Shown: in pieces, positions 50,701-62,482 of the stretch
Numbering within the stretch: position 1 is the first letter of the stretch
How the letters are laid out: every line of letters starts with the position of its first letter
Origin: Caenorhabditis remanei
Lineage: Eukaryota > Nematoda > Chromadorea > Rhabditida > Rhabditidae
DNA length: 64,000 nt
NCBI RefSeq assembly: GCF_010183535.1
Contig: NC_071332.1
Location: 8,122,001 to 8,186,000, forward strand
Direction of reading: 5' to 3'
Translations under genes and position numbers: made by a program
The notes under the pieces: model-generated
What the model was told of the DNA's origin: nothing
The model's database searches: none
Seen by the model: only the letters and a program-made list of their open reading frames with translations

Positions 50701-51976
50701 GCAGATCCAGTTGTGTGAATTGTATCTTGAGAAAGTTTGAGATCCTCAAGCGATTTTCCTTCTGCGATACGAATTTGAGCTTGGACAAGATCTACGCCAG
50801 TGATTTCTTCAGTGACTGTGTGCTCGACTTGGAGACGTGCATTGACCTCGATGAAGTAGTAGTTGCCTTTTTGATCGACTAGGAATTCGACAGTTCCGGC
50901 ATTTTGGTATCCGACATGTCTCGCAAGACGAAGGGCATCGGCAAGAATCTTCTCACGGACACCTTCTGGGAGTGCTGGAGCTGGGGCAATCTCAACGACC
51001 TTCTGATGGCGTCGTTGAACAGAGCAATCACGTTCATACAAATGAACGATATTTCCATGATGATCTCCTAAAAGAGCGAGATTGATTGAATTCTCTGAAG
51101 ACAAACTTACCAAGCAATTGTACTTCAATATGTCTTGGTCTTTCAACGAACTTCTCCACGAAGAGACTTCCATCTCCGAATGCAGCTTGTGCTTCAGAAT
51201 ACGATCTCCGGAAAGCTTCCTCCACTTCTTCCAACTTGTCAACACGACGAATTCCACGTCCTCCTCCTCCATAGGCGGCTTTCAGAATGATTGGAGTACC
51301 GTATTGCTTAGCAAACTCAATAGCTTCATCGGCAGTCGTAATTGGGCCTGGAGTTCCAGGAACAACTTGCACACCAGCCTCAATAGCAGCTTGACGAGCA
51401 GCAACTTTATCTCCCATTCGCGCCATTACGTCGGGGCTCGGTCCAATGAAAACGATTCCAGCATTTTGGCAAGCAGCTGCGAAATCGGAGCGTTCTGATA
51501 AGAAACCATATCCAGGATGAATAGCGTCGATGTCGTGCTGGAAATTATTAAAGTTAGGAAGTCATTGAGATGGAAAATAAAAACACTTTGACACGTGGAA
51601 GAAACTAATTTAGAACCACAAACCTTGAGAGCTGTTTCAATGATTTGATCGATTGTGAGATAGGCGGCAACTGGTGGAAGCCCTTTTCCAACAAGATACG
51701 ATTCGTCAGCTTTCAGACGATGTATCGAATTTTTGTCCTGCTCAGCGTAGATGGCAACTGACGTTTTGTTCAACTCAGTGAGAGCACGGAACACACGAAT
51801 AGCGATTTCTCCACGATTTGCTACCATAACCTGACAAGTAACTTATTGAAATTGTTTCTGAAATCCACTCTCACCTTGTTGAATTCTCTTGGCTTGACGA
51901 CTCCATTTGCATATGTTCTATGCTGTGTCTGTCGAACGACATTGGCGAAAATCGGTGGGATGCGGGCAAACCGCAT
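47730..51976 (-). CDS. pyc-1: Pyruvate carboxylase, mitochondrial
   Basis: Nine minus-strand exons, in order 51976-51875, 51830-51624, 51537-51111, 51067-50451, 50308-49962, 49917-49157, 49110-48437, 48380-48138 and 47879-47730, give 1,175 residues, the full family length. The enzyme makes oxaloacetate from pyruvate, bicarbonate and ATP in the mitochondrial matrix (gluconeogenesis and anaplerosis). The N-terminus [16 protein letters not shown] is Arg-rich and amphipathic, a mitochondrial presequence. Domains in order: biotin carboxylase ([25 protein letters not shown], the ATP-grasp loop [34 protein letters not shown]), carboxyltransferase ([41 protein letters not shown]), and the C-terminal biotin carboxyl carrier domain with AMKM; biotinyl-Lys is about 1140. 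TTTCAG (complement of 51990-51992) precedes the ATG. All catalytic motifs look intact. Confidence 0.97.
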
Positions 51977-53878
51977 CGTTGTCGTTTCTCTGAAACATAA
52001 TCAGTTTTGAGACGGTGAACCGATTCGGTGAATACAACCAATGAGATCATTCGATAGACAAGTGCGTACAAGCTTCAGAAGAGACAGAGAAACGTTACGT
52101 TAGGGTACCTTCGTAATGTGTAAGAGCAAAAGATCCAGAGCGACTCGAAGTGTGGTAAACTTCGGGAATAACAGGAAAAATCGCCCGGGGTACTGGTGGA
52201 CTTTTAAGAGCCACGTGGAAACGTGGAGAAATGGGAGGAGAAAAATGAAAAAGAGGCAGATCACGTAATCACGGAGCAGGGAAATTCTCACAAAAGACCA
52301 AGAGGTCACGCCACATGTTAAATAGATATATATAGTGACTTTAGACCATTGACCAGTGCCCACAGAACCGCCTAGTGAGATTCGCGGCGAAAAAAAGAGA
52401 AGAAAACAGACTGATAACATAAAACAAATGATAAGAAAAGGGAATTCACCGAGAATTGTTTTTATTTGGATTTTTCGAAGAAAAAGGTTTGTAAAAAATC
52501 ATCACATGGCATACACGAGGTCAGTCTAGGAACTGAGAAACTGAGAGAAAGAAGATGGAAAAATAGAGCAAACAAATACAAGTGAATTTTGAGTGCACAC
52601 GTTTTATCAGAGAACGTACAATGCTCTATGACCAGCAGTTTGAAACAAACACTCTCAGTTCTGTTTTGGAAAACTTTTTAGTTAGTCTTCAAATCCAAAA
52701 AAAATTATAACTACTGTAAATTGTATCTGTATAGTAGTCTTCAAGACTAGAACACTTTGTAGATTTTGAAGTTAGTTGAACATTTGAGAAGATTTACTTT
52801 TATTCCCAGCCAACGGCTTTGAAATGGCGGCGACAACAAACTGATAGCCAAGACGGTGTTTGTGTCAGTTCTTCTTATCAGTCGACTCGGGTGGACACTA
52901 CAACACAGAGGTAAAAGACGCAGAGAAGAAGGTTGAGTGATTTCGAATGAAGAGAAATCTAAACACAATTGTTTTCTTTTTATAACTTCCATCTTGAGAG
53001 ATCATTGACTTTAGTTTTATTTGGAAAACAACACGAGGAGAAATTAATTTGCAGAAAGTTGCAGAAAATAGCTGAAAACATTCATCTTCGGACGTTTCGA
53101 GTTTTTTTTCTTGAATAGGTGTACGTGCATATCATATTTACACAAAATGTAAATCTGAGGGCAATAAAACAAGTGCAATAATGAATATACAGACTGACGA
53201 TGAGATTGATGAGCAAAGAACAATTTATTTCATGATTCCTCGATACGAATTGATTGGTTCGTCGGATAAGAAAGAGATAACAGAATATATTTATAAGATC
53301 TTTTCAGATTGGAGAATACAATTCAAAAGTTGGTCTCTTTCCTTCAATTTCCCATAGTTAGAACGGTCGTGATCAAAAATTCAGAGAATACGATTAATGA
53401 TTAGAACATCACAGAACCAGCATCTCCCTCTTGCCGATAAAGTTACAATTGTGTTCGTTCTTTGCACTTTCGAAAGGCAATCAGTGGCGATCACGAGGTT
53501 AGATGCGACACTCGTAAAATGAGAGAGAAAGAGAAATTTGAAAAAGAAAAAGGAGTGGAGAGAACGATGCACCTTGATCGAACTCAAAATGAATATGTGA
53601 GGGTTGCTGGAGATGGAGAAGGATTACGTATGGTCCGTGAGATGTGAGGTTAGAAATCAAAAGATCAAAGGGTACAAGGAACAAGTTGAGTGGGACAGAA
53701 TACGATAACAACATCAAGTAAACATCGATAATGAAGGGAAACTTGCACTCTAGATTGCCAATGAGTTTGTGTTTCATTTTCACCGTTAGTCTTTGTTTTT
53801 CTAAGATTTCATCTAGATTTATGATGAATTACCGCACCTGTCAGTACAATAAATATCTTGGTCTTTTCAGCCCACGAG
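51977..53878. promoter_or_regulatory. Divergent region between pyc-1 and a RING-CH gene
   Basis: 1.9 kb without a supported exon on either strand. It presumably contains the pyc-1 promoter (left) and that of the plus-strand RING-CH gene (right). A TCTTTTCAG acceptor at 53862-53870 lies eight bases before the latter's ATG. Confidence 0.4.
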
Positions 53879-55674
53879 ATGAGATGTATTTATAAGGAAT
53901 TCCGACGTAGAAGAGAAGACTGGAAAGTCGAGTATTCTGGAAATTTAAACATCAACTTTATTGATGTCTCTGATGCTGTTCTCACGCCGGAGGAAGCAAA
54001 CTTCGTCAGAAGTATAAAATCAAAACATGAAAAATGGAAGAAATCAAAGCCATCAACCGTTTCAGTCATCAGGAAATCAGAAGAAAGTTCTGACTATAGC
54101 ACGTCGAAAGAATTCAAAAAACTTTTCGAAGATCTTGAGGAGTCAGCAACTTCAGAAGACGAGGACGTCCAATACAACACCAATCCGTACAAATCCCTAC
54201 CTGATGTGTTACAAGATTCACGAAAGATTGATATGAAATATCATGGTTCTTCCGAAGAGGATCAAGAGCCATGTAGTAGCCAGCAAACCACAGATCTAGA
54301 AGAGAGATTCAAAAAATTAAGAGAGACAGAAGACTGTTCTGATGTAGTTATTGCGGATAATAGTGAAGAGACCTGCCGAGCATATAAAACAGAAAGAAAT
54401 TCGAGGAAAAAGAAGAAGAAGTCACGGAAACAAAGGTCGAAACGAGTGGAGATGGAGTTAGAGAATGAGGAGTTAAGGGAACTAATACCGGTATGTCTTA
54501 CGGTATATTTATTCACTAACAACAAGATTCCAGCACGAACAAGGTTATTTCGAATTGAGGCGAGCAAGAGGTAGAGTCCGTTCAAAAATGCTTGAAAAAT
54601 CTAGGAACCAGAACTCAAACTACATCGAATTTTTGACATTGAACGAAATTTTAGTAGAGGTGAGAAAATAAATAAACAAATTTTTGAAATTCTGAATTTT
54701 AGAGAGGAATTCCTGCTGATACTGTGATATGCTGTATTCTTTGTAGACTATTAGTACTGAACACTGTCCGAGAAGAATTTTTCATGTGTCCATGTGATTG
54801 CACTGACAAGTTCGTTCACTCAAAGTGTGCACTTTTATACCAATCCGAGATGGTGCGACAGAAGTGTTCCGATTGCAATAAATTCTACACTGACCGGATA
54901 TTATGCAGATCTCGAGCTCCAAGTCTATCTAAGTCGGAAGAATTCGAATTGCATCTCCTGAACTCTACGATGACAAAGGAAATAATAATTTTAAAGGAAG
55001 AACGCCCGTTATATAGCCGTCTACCAGCAGAATTTGAGCACGATTGCTTCATTTGCTTCGATTGTAGAACTATTCGGGAAGATAAATTCGAAAAGTTGGA
55101 CTCCACAGTCGTGAAAGCTTGCCGATGTACCGTTACTGCGCATAACGAGTGTTTAGTGAAGTCTTTACTATTAAGAAGATCATGTAGATACTGCAATTAT
55201 CGCTACAAAATTGAAACAGTCGGTGTAAGGATAGGCTACTTCAATATTCAACTAGTGTCTACTTATGGCGTTCTTGTAGCATTAGTCAGTTTGATTGGAA
55301 TATTTTTCGTTTGTCTCATTCCTAATCTAAATATTAATGTGATTGGTGAGTTACCCGCTTAGAACAAGAGATAAATGTAAAAACTCATTATTTCAGTGCA
55401 AAATTCTCTCGTGGCCTTGATTCTGGTGACTTCAATATATCTTATCTTTTCTGTAATGCTAGTTTGGAGGAAGGAAAGCCGTCAATTTACAGAGAGCGCG
55501 AGAGTTTCAATTAAACCATACACATCATCAAATGCGATTGCAATTGAGAAGTTTGGAAGAAAAAGGAAAATATCAGAGGAGTACGAGGAAATTCCTTTCA
55601 AAGAAATGGAGAAACGATACACAGGAAGATCTATTCAAAGGATTTTACAAAATTGGAATGTTGAAATGGGTTAA
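53879..55674 (+). CDS. Second double RING-CH membrane protein
   Basis: Exons 53879-54490, 54534-54659, 54703-55345 and 55397-55674 give 552 residues. The first 245 residues are charged and low in complexity, with a Lys/Arg run (RNSRKKKKKSRKQRSKR) that may be a nuclear or membrane-proximal signal. A first RING-CH-like finger starts at about Cys257 (C-x2-C, then CPCDCTDKFVHSKC, then CSDC). A second follows at about 350 (CFIC, then ACRCTVTAHNEC, then CRYC). Two hydrophobic helices follow (LVSTYGVLVALVSLIGIFFV and LVALILVTSIYLIFSVMLVW), then a basic tail. The order finger-finger-helix-helix matches the minus-strand gene at 20378-22558, so these are probably distant paralogues. E3 ubiquitin ligase activity is inferred from the RING-CH pattern only. 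Confidence 0.8.
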
Positions 55675-55874
55675 TGCATTAATATTAATGTGATTTAAAG
55701 CAGCGAAAATTATGGCAGAGAATAAATTTTTTTGCGACTTGCATATAATATAATATTTAGCACGGGTTGACATCATCCGGTAACAAAACGAAACATATAA
55801 ATAAAAAATGCATCATAAAATCTTTACTCAAATATCACAATTTCAGAACAAAAACTTTGAACATAAAGAAAAAG

Positions 55875-56507
55875 TTATTCGCTGGCAAATTTTTTGATAG
55901 CTGCTTCATCCATTCTGAATGTGTACCATCCTTCGCTTTTAGTCAGATTAACATAATCGACTGTGTCATAGAGAGCGATGGCGTTCTTATTCCAATCCAA
56001 AACTGCCCATTCCATTCGGACAATTCCTTTTTCTTGAGCCACTTGAGCCAGTTTCTTCCAGAGTGTTCGAGCGAGTCCCATACGTCGGAATTGTGGGCGA
56101 ATGTAGAGATCCTCCATGTGAATGTACTAAAATGATAAATTTTTGTTCCAAATTAATGTATTTGTGATTGAGCACAATTACCTGTCCGACCCATGTCGAA
56201 TAGGGGAAGTAGTAAAGGTTCATTCCAGCCGGCTCCTCTCCATCAAAAGCGATGAAACCTGTAAACATTCAATTTGTAAAGTTCAAAGGTTTCTTTTTAT
56301 TACCATGAACAGCCTTGTTTTCAATGTCTTTGCGCAGCTTTTCGGCTGTGTTCACGACACTGCTTTTCATTTTTTCAAACTCGGCCAGCTCCTGGAAAAA
56401 TTCCAAATGGATTTAAAACAGTATACGGAAAGGTAACTCACATGAATCATCGAAATGAGATGTTCAGCATGATCTGGTTGTACGGTGACTATTTTGAAGG
56501 TTTTCAT
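55875..56507 (-). CDS. GNAT-family acetyltransferase related to SSAT (diamine/thialysine N-acetyltransferase)
   Basis: Four minus-strand exons, 56507-56442, 56391-56304, 56258-56182 and 56126-55875, give 160 residues, one GNAT domain. The acetyl-CoA-binding motif A is visible as RRMGLARTLWKKL (pattern R/Q-x-x-G-x-G/A). The surrounding blocks YYFPYSTWVGQYIHMEDLYI and MEWAVLDWNKNAIALYDT closely match the spermidine/spermine acetyltransferase-like family (human SAT1/SAT2). I recall that a worm enzyme at D2023.4 prefers thialysine over polyamines; that is memory, not visible here. CTCAG lies 13 bases before the ATG. The gene sits 350 bp downstream of the sulfurtransferase on the same strand, so the two may form an operon. 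Confidence 0.9.
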
Positions 56508-56857
56508 GGCTGGCAGAGCTGAGAAAAACAAATTTTAAAGTTAAATTACTCTCAATTTGGACAGCTTTGAATGACTGTAATCTTTTGATTTAGGTATGTC
56601 ATATCGAGGACTAGAGAGGACTAACTTCGTTGAATCTCGTTTGACTTGCAATATTGGTATTTTCTCGAAACTAAATAAATATAGGCGTAAAGACATGCCT
56701 CGAATGAACAGTGATTTCGTAATCAGGCATTGACACTATTATGATTTTTATAAGCAATACAAACAGAAAAACAAAAACACAACAAATTATAAACTCAAAA
56801 AACTGAACTAATAAAATGGGAAACTAGTAAGCTAGAATAAAAATTTAATTTAATTAA

Positions 56858-57961
56858 CTAGTGCGGCAAATGTTGAGGTCCTTCAGAAATCTTCTTCGGT
56901 GCTCTCAGTTCCATTTCTTTCAGAGATCCGTTGTAAACACGTGGAGGCACTGACGAGGGTTTAACAGCGTCAATGACATATGCGAGAAGCGCAGCTTGAA
57001 TTCCAGCGTTGCAAGACGTGATGACAGGTTGATTTTCGACATAGCCATTTTCAGTGATCCCTAAATAACAAAAATTACCTTTTTAATAGTATAATCTCCT
57101 TATTCACTTACACGAACGAATCTCATCTTCGCTTTTCAAAGTTCCATTCTTTGATAGCAGCTCTGAGCTTGGTAAATTCTTGAAGCCAGCAATTCGCGAT
57201 CCGTTGACAAGATGAGGATCGAGTCCGGTCTCTTGAGTACCTTCGAATTGTCCTCGAATTCTGCTATCCAAGAAATTTATTTCAGATGTCTTCTCGATGA
57301 ACTGTTTCTCTTCTCCTTCTTTTTTGGCTTCCAATTCTTGGAATGTGATAACATATTTCTTAAATTCATCTTCAGCTTTCCAGGTTCCAGTCGGTAATTT
57401 CACATCTTCTGTCGAGACATCGAAGCCATTTCTTTTCCACGAATCGAATCCTCCGTCTACGAGTGAGATGTTTTCGTGTCCATACGACTTGAAAATCCAT
57501 GCGACTTTTGATGCAAAAAGCATTCCTCCGAAAGCGCCTTTTCCGTAAAAAATGAAATGTTCCTTGTTGTTCAATCCAACTAATTGAGCGTACTTCTCAA
57601 AGAGGTCAGCACGATATTGTTGGAATCTTTGATATCTTGAAGGATAAGTTGCAATATCGAGGTCGAAGTGAACAGCTTCAGGAATATGACCGGTTTGATA
57701 TAGTTTGCGGCTTCTGAAACGAAAGTCATGATTAGCTGAATAGCGACGAAAAATTGTTGTTAAAGAGTATCTTACTCACGGACTGGGCGCAGCCATAAGT
57801 GTCTTGAACTCTCCATATCCTTCTTGTTCAAACTCTTTCCAATCTGGTCTGGGACCTACAGCAAAAGAGCAATCGATGATTCGAACCCCTTCTTTGTTGA
57901 TAATTCCTTTTTTGAGTAGACTGTTCACTGAACCTACATCGATGATTTTTTTGAGACTCAT
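56858..57961 (-). CDS. mpst-1: 3-mercaptopyruvate/thiosulfate sulfurtransferase (tandem rhodanese)
   Basis: Three minus-strand exons, 57961-57780, 57713-57112 and 57060-56858, give 328 residues with two rhodanese domains. Such enzymes move sulfane sulfur from mercaptopyruvate or thiosulfate to thiols or cyanide and can yield H2S. The N-terminal, inactive domain shows IIDCSFAVGPRPDWKEFEQE, GHIPEAVHFD and the W-K-R-N-G-F-D-V end typical of the first repeat. The second domain has LDSRIRGQFEG, GSRIAGFKNLP and the active-site loop with Cys278 in TSCNAG; the loop is one step away from the usual C-G-S-G of MPST, so substrate preference may differ. No clear mitochondrial presequence is seen. The gene is head-to-head with an ADCK1-like gene. 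The symbol is my best recollection for the worm gene at this place. Confidence 0.88.
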
Positions 57962-57965
57962 TCTG

Positions 57966-58227
57966 AAAAAAAACGAATAATTTGAGTATATTCACAAATT
58001 TACATAAAAACGATTTCATTTATCAGAAGTTAAATCACTTTTTATTAAGCGCAAATGTCAAATTGTCAGTGAAATGATAACGATAATCTTTTCTTGAAAA
58101 ACTTTTTCGGCAAAAATGTCTGCGCTCTCCCAATTTTGCGCACTCTTTCGTCGCACATTGGGGCGCGGTTACACCGCCTATTTAATGATGATTTTTTGTC
58201 ATTTTCAGTTATTTTCAGACCGGTGAC
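57966..58227. promoter_or_regulatory. Compact bidirectional promoter
   Basis: Only about 260 bp separate the two divergent starts. The centre (about 58118-58182) is GC-rich and carries several GCGC or CGC motifs, unlike the AT-rich flanks, as is common for ubiquitously expressed divergent worm genes. Both ends have splice-acceptor-like sequences before the ATGs (minus-strand TTTCAG at 57965-57963; plus-strand TTTTCAG at 58213-58218). Confidence 0.5.
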
Positions 58228-60029
58228 ATGATTTTCAAAAAATTAATAACTTTAAAACCGCTCACAAAGGTCAGTGTTTTTTTTAAATTCATATTAATGT
58301 TCATATTATTCTATTTTTTTCAGTTTCTACTAGTCGGTACAAGTGCTGGAGCTGGGTATACTGCGTACACCGTCGATTCTCCAGAAGATTTACGTCAATT
58401 GGGAATTTTTCGATTTGGAAGAGCTGCGAAAACAGTAAGATACAGTTTATTCTGAAATATAAATGTTCTTCAATTGTCCTTATTCAGGTTGGAAAGATTG
58501 TAATCGACTACAAAACATCACTTCGAGGACTTCCGGAACCATCAGCCGAATATGATGATGCAATACAAAAATGCCATCAAAGAAGTGCAGAACATCTTCT
58601 GGAACTGGCTTGTGCAAATGGTGGAGTGTTCATCAAAGTAAGACTCCGATTGTATTCAGAAATATGAAGATTTTGAATATTTAGGTCGGACAACACATTT
58701 CTGGGATGGAATATTTGATACCACCGGAGTACACTCAAACTCTGAGCATTCTCACTTCCCAGGCACCACAAGCATCGAAGGAAGATGTGATTTATGTTGT
58801 GGAAACCGAACTGAAGGCAAAAGTGGATGATATATTCTCCGAATTCTCTGAAAAACCAGTTGGAGCAGCAAGTCTTGCTCAAGTTCATGTAGCTAAACTG
58901 AAAGAAACTGGAGAAACTGTAGCTGTGAAAGTTCAACACAAAAGAGTCTATAAAAACAGTCGAACAGATGTGAACACGATGGAATTGTTAGTCAACATCG
59001 CTGATGCAATTTTCCCTGAGTTTCGACTGATGTGGCTTATCGAGGAAATAAAGAAGAATCTTCCAAATGAACTTGATTTCCTACACGAAGCGAAAAATGC
59101 CGATGAAGCCGCTGCTCGATTTAAACATCTCAAATTTCTCCGAATTCCAAAAATCAACTATGAACTAACAACAAAGCGCGTACTAACAATGGAATACTGT
59201 GAAGGAGCTCATGTGGATGATGTCGAGTATTTGAAGAAACATAAGATTGATCCACATGATGTCTGTGTGAAAATAGGAAGAACTATTTCTGAAATGATTT
59301 TCTTGCAAGGATATCTACATTCAGATCCACATCCTGGAAATGTTTTGATCAATAGTAAAGGAGGCGGAAAATATGAAATCGTTCTTTTGGATCATGGATT
59401 GTATTTGAATATCAGTGACCACATTCGTAAGCTTTATTCCGATTTATGGCTCGCTATTCTCAAACCGGATCTACAAGAAATTCGGGTGAGAAAACATCAA
59501 TTGTAGCATTAACAATTTTAATTTTATTTTTAAATTTTTAGAAAGTTGCAAGTCAAATGGGTGTTGGAGAGCTTTACGGACTATTCGCATGTATGGTAAC
59601 TCGTCGTTCTTGGAAATCTGTGACTGGAGGAATCGGAAAGTCAAAAATGAACGAGAGTGAAAAGGATGAACTACGAATGTACGCATCTTCTCTAATACCA
59701 CAAATCAGTGAAGTTCTCTCTCGAATGCCAAGGGAAATGCTTTTGATTTTGAAGACTAATGATTTGATGCGCAATATCGAGCACAAATTGGGTGTTTTTG
59801 GATCTAGTGATTGTCATCTTGAAGTAAGAAAAGTGCAGACATCTTCCTTAGAAACAGTTATTATTTTCAGATGTCAAGATGCGTCATTCGCAGCTCTCAC
59901 GAAATGGCCATTCGACGTGCGCACAATCCTCTTGCAAAACTTCGGATCGGATTCCGCATGTATTGGTCGCTTCTGAAAATTTTCGTCTATCAATATTACC
60001 TGCGTTTCGTTAATTCTAGCTCTTTGTAG
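58228..60029 (+). CDS. ADCK1-like UbiB/ABC1 atypical kinase, mitochondrial
   Basis: Exons 58228-58269, 58324-58434, 58488-58637, 58685-59485, 59542-59823 and 59871-60029 give 514 residues. The family belongs to the atypical protein-kinase-like UbiB group; ADCK1 acts at the mitochondrion and is tied to inner-membrane and lipid homeostasis. The short basic N-terminus (MIFKKLITLKPLTK) plus hydrophobic FLLVGTSAGAGYTAY looks like a mitochondrial signal and anchor. Diagnostic motifs: GVFIKVGQH (K-x-G-Q), the Ala-rich nucleotide loop AASLAQVHVA, VAVKVQHK, the H-S-D-P-H-P-G-N catalytic-loop motif (LHSDPHPGNVL) and LLDHGLY (D-x-G-like). All invariant residues of the UbiB family that I can check are present. 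It closely resembles ADCK1 rather than the COQ8 (ADCK3/4) branch. Confidence 0.93.
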
Positions 60030-60410
60030 TACTTATTAGTCTTGATTTCTTACCACCTCGATTGTAGTCTGTGATTTTATTCAGTCTTTTAGGATTTATT
60101 GCATTTCTTTTGCTCATCTCTAACCGGGTAATCAAACCAACCAGTGCCTTCAATAAACCACGTTTTCTTCTTTAAAATAATTTTATTTTGCCTTGTTAAT
60201 TGAAAACATACGAACATGGAATGCGAACAAGCAAAGCTTCCAATTGAAAGTGATAATGATAAGATGAATGAATATATCTCTTGGTCGTCTTTCTTTCTCT
60301 GTCAAGTCTTGTTATCAAGAAGAGAATGACCAGTTGTATGTGGTAACCTAATTGTCTCCTTTCTATCCAAAACCAGTTACTCATTCGGAATAGTATAAAA
60401 GGGACGAAGG
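60030..60410. other. Spacer between ADCK1-like gene and collagen, with collagen promoter
   Basis: Contains the ADCK1-like 3'UTR and the short collagen promoter. The sequence is AT-rich; a TATA box sits at 60394-60400. Confidence 0.45.
60394..60400 (+). promoter_or_regulatory. TATA box of the collagen gene
   Basis: TATAAAA lies 11 bases before the collagen ATG. With transcription starting about 25-30 bases downstream this would place the first base after the ATG at 60411, so either the box is not used in the usual geometry or the internal ATG at 60438 is the true start. Confidence 0.4.
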
Positions 60411-61539
60411 ATGTCGAGAAGAACAGAGTCGACTCGAATGAGCGTCACTAAAGCGACCGCCGGGGCTTTGTGCCTCTCCTCGGCCACTCTCATCCTTTCG
60501 CTTTATGCAATCTTTTCCATTTACTCTGATGTTCAATCCATTTGGTCGCAACTCGATCAAGAGATGGATCAGTTCAAGGTAATTACAAATGTTGATGAGT
60601 CTCATTCATTCCTCCCTTTAGGTAACAACTGATGACCTCTGGACTCAAATGCTTGGCTTGGGAGCCGCTACCGTTTCAAACCGTCAACGTCGTCAAGGCA
60701 AGGAACAATACGGAGGATACGAGGCCCAAGGAGTCAATCCAGGACCAACTTGCTCTTGCAACTCTGGAAATGGAAACGGAGATGATGCACTTGGAACCGG
60801 AGGATGCCCAGCTGGACCACCAGGACCAGGTGGATCACCAGGACCAGACGGAATTCCAGGAGTCGATGGACAAGATGGATTCCCAGGAGAGAATGCTGAG
60901 GACTCCCAGAACGCTCCATTCGTTGGATGCATCACTTGCGCTCCAGGCAAACCAGGTGCTCCAGGAGACCGCGGAAAGCCAGGACTTCGTGGAATGCGTG
61001 GACCACGTGGAACTGGTGGATCACCAGGAACCGATGGATATCCAGGACGTCCAGGAGAGATGGGACCACCAGGACCACCAGGAGATGATGGAAAGCCAGG
61101 AGCCAACGGAGAGAAAGGACAAGATGTCGAGCAACCAACTCCAAGAAAGGGACCACGTGGACCACCAGGAGATTCTGGACCACCAGGACCAGAAGGAGAC
61201 GCTGGAAAGGATGGACCAGTTGGAGCCGCCGGAGCACCAGGACCAGATGGAATCAATGGATTCCAAGGACCCGGTGGACCACCAGGAGAGGAAGGAAAGC
61301 CAGGAATCGACGGAAAGGTCGGAGACGATGCCGCTTACTGCCCATGCCCAGACAGAAACGCTCCAAAGGTAAGAATTTATTATTTGAGATTTCATTGATT
61401 CGATCTTATTCTTTAGGAGAACTACGCTTCTGCCCCATCCCACAATCCATCCAATGCTCCAGGAGCCAGTTATTCCGCCGGAACCGGTGGATACTCCGGA
61501 GGCACCGGACATGCCCAGAACAGTTACGGAAAGAAGTAA
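60411..61539 (+). CDS. col-158: Cuticle collagen
   Basis: Exons 60411-60578, 60622-61368 and 61417-61539 give 345 residues. This is a structural protein of the worm exoskeleton. Near the N-terminus a hydrophobic helix (ATAGALCLSSATLILSLYAI) is followed by the nematode cuticle collagen N domain. A subtilisin/furin-type cleavage site RQRR occurs at about residues 77-80. Gly-X-Y repeats fill exon 2 in blocks broken by short non-repeat segments with paired Cys (CITC, CPCP), as in the col family. The C-terminus (exon 3) is Ser/Gly/Tyr-rich. Codon use is strongly biased to GGA and CCA, typical of highly expressed worm collagens; this also keeps several other frames open by accident. A second in-frame ATG at 60438 is an alternative start. 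The gene name is from memory of D2023.7. Confidence 0.9.
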
Positions 61540-61721
61540 AAGCGAGACACTGCATCTTGCTGATTCTTCACTTCTTTCTTTTCATTTGCCATTTTTCACT
61601 TCATTTCTTTTCTTCATTTATTCAAAACACGAGCATCTTTCAAAAATCGAGCATCAGCGGGTTTGAGTCGAGCCTTCAAGCGGTTGAGTCGTCATTTCAT
61701 TTCGAGCCAAAAGAGTCTTAC

Positions 61722-61727
61722 AATAAA
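61722..61727 (+). terminator. AATAAA poly(A) signal of the collagen gene
   Basis: AATAAA 182 bp after the collagen stop, followed by a T-rich stretch; about 100 bp before the stop codon of the convergent minus-strand gene. Confidence 0.6.
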
Positions 61728-61825
61728 GAATATTTTATTCGATTTTTGTTTTGTTTTGAACATATATCTCTAACCGGAACACAAATATGAGATTTGGAAT
61801 CTTTAAATGATAAATGAAATGACAA

Positions 61826-62482
61826 TTATAATTCTTCAAAGACAAGTGTAACTGAATATGCTTCCTCTTGAACATATGTCTCCGCATCCGAAATGTATAG
61901 AAGAGTCTGGAAATCAGAATGAGTCTCTTTATCTATAAGTAGATTTGATACCTCAATTGTCTGCTGATGATGTGAACTCCTCAAAAAGAACATTTCACAT
62001 GCCAGTTTCCCCATTGGAGGAACTGACATCAACTGATCAGTGATTTTGATTATATCCGGATGGGAAGTTGTGATTCGGAATGTCTTTGGTAGACCGTATG
62101 GATTGCGGATGGCGATTCTCTGAAATATTCAAATTGTGACTTTGGCAGACAGGTCATAGAACTGACAGGAATCAAAAAGAATTTCAGTGAAAAAAAAGAA
62201 AAATGCAACACCAGAAGGCATGAACTAACAGAGATCATACTACATAATTCGTTGAAATGTCTAAGAATTCATTGAATTTCTGATAACTGATAACAAACAT
62301 AAACTTGAACAAATAAATATTCTCAAAAAAACGAACCCTTCTAACAGCTTCATCAGTAGCCGGAACCTGCATGACATATTTCTGTGTTATCCTGGGTGCC
62401 TCTGATTTCCCGTAGATCAAGAATCCTCTTTCCAACTTCAATGTATTACTATTCACAACCGAGACGACAAACTTCTTTGTTC
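61826..62482 (-). CDS. C-terminal exons of a nephrocystin-4-like protein (5' part not placed)
   Basis: Three minus-strand exons, 62482-62337, 62119-61952 and 61906-61826 (stop), encode about 131 residues in frame. The order RNPYGLPKTFRITTSHPDII, a short linker, then LLYISDAE-x-x-x-QEEAYSV matches what I know of the Ig-like C-terminal part of NPHP4, a ciliary transition-zone protein. The 45-base intron at 61907-61951 is in frame, so reading through it is possible, but skipping it restores the family pattern. The first exon starts at a strong TATTTTCAG acceptor, so more coding sequence must lie upstream (to the right). A small exon ending near 62602 (L-T-H-P before a GTGTGAAG donor) would join in phase. 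The worm nphp-4 gene is, in my memory, on this part of chromosome V, so this may be its 3' end, or a truncated copy. Confidence 0.6.

Noticed and set aside
60632..61372. Long plus and minus open frames overlapping the collagen gene
   Set aside because: They are by-products of the biased GGA-CCA codon use of the Gly-X-Y repeats; the real frame is fixed by the signal helix, RQRR site and splice joints.
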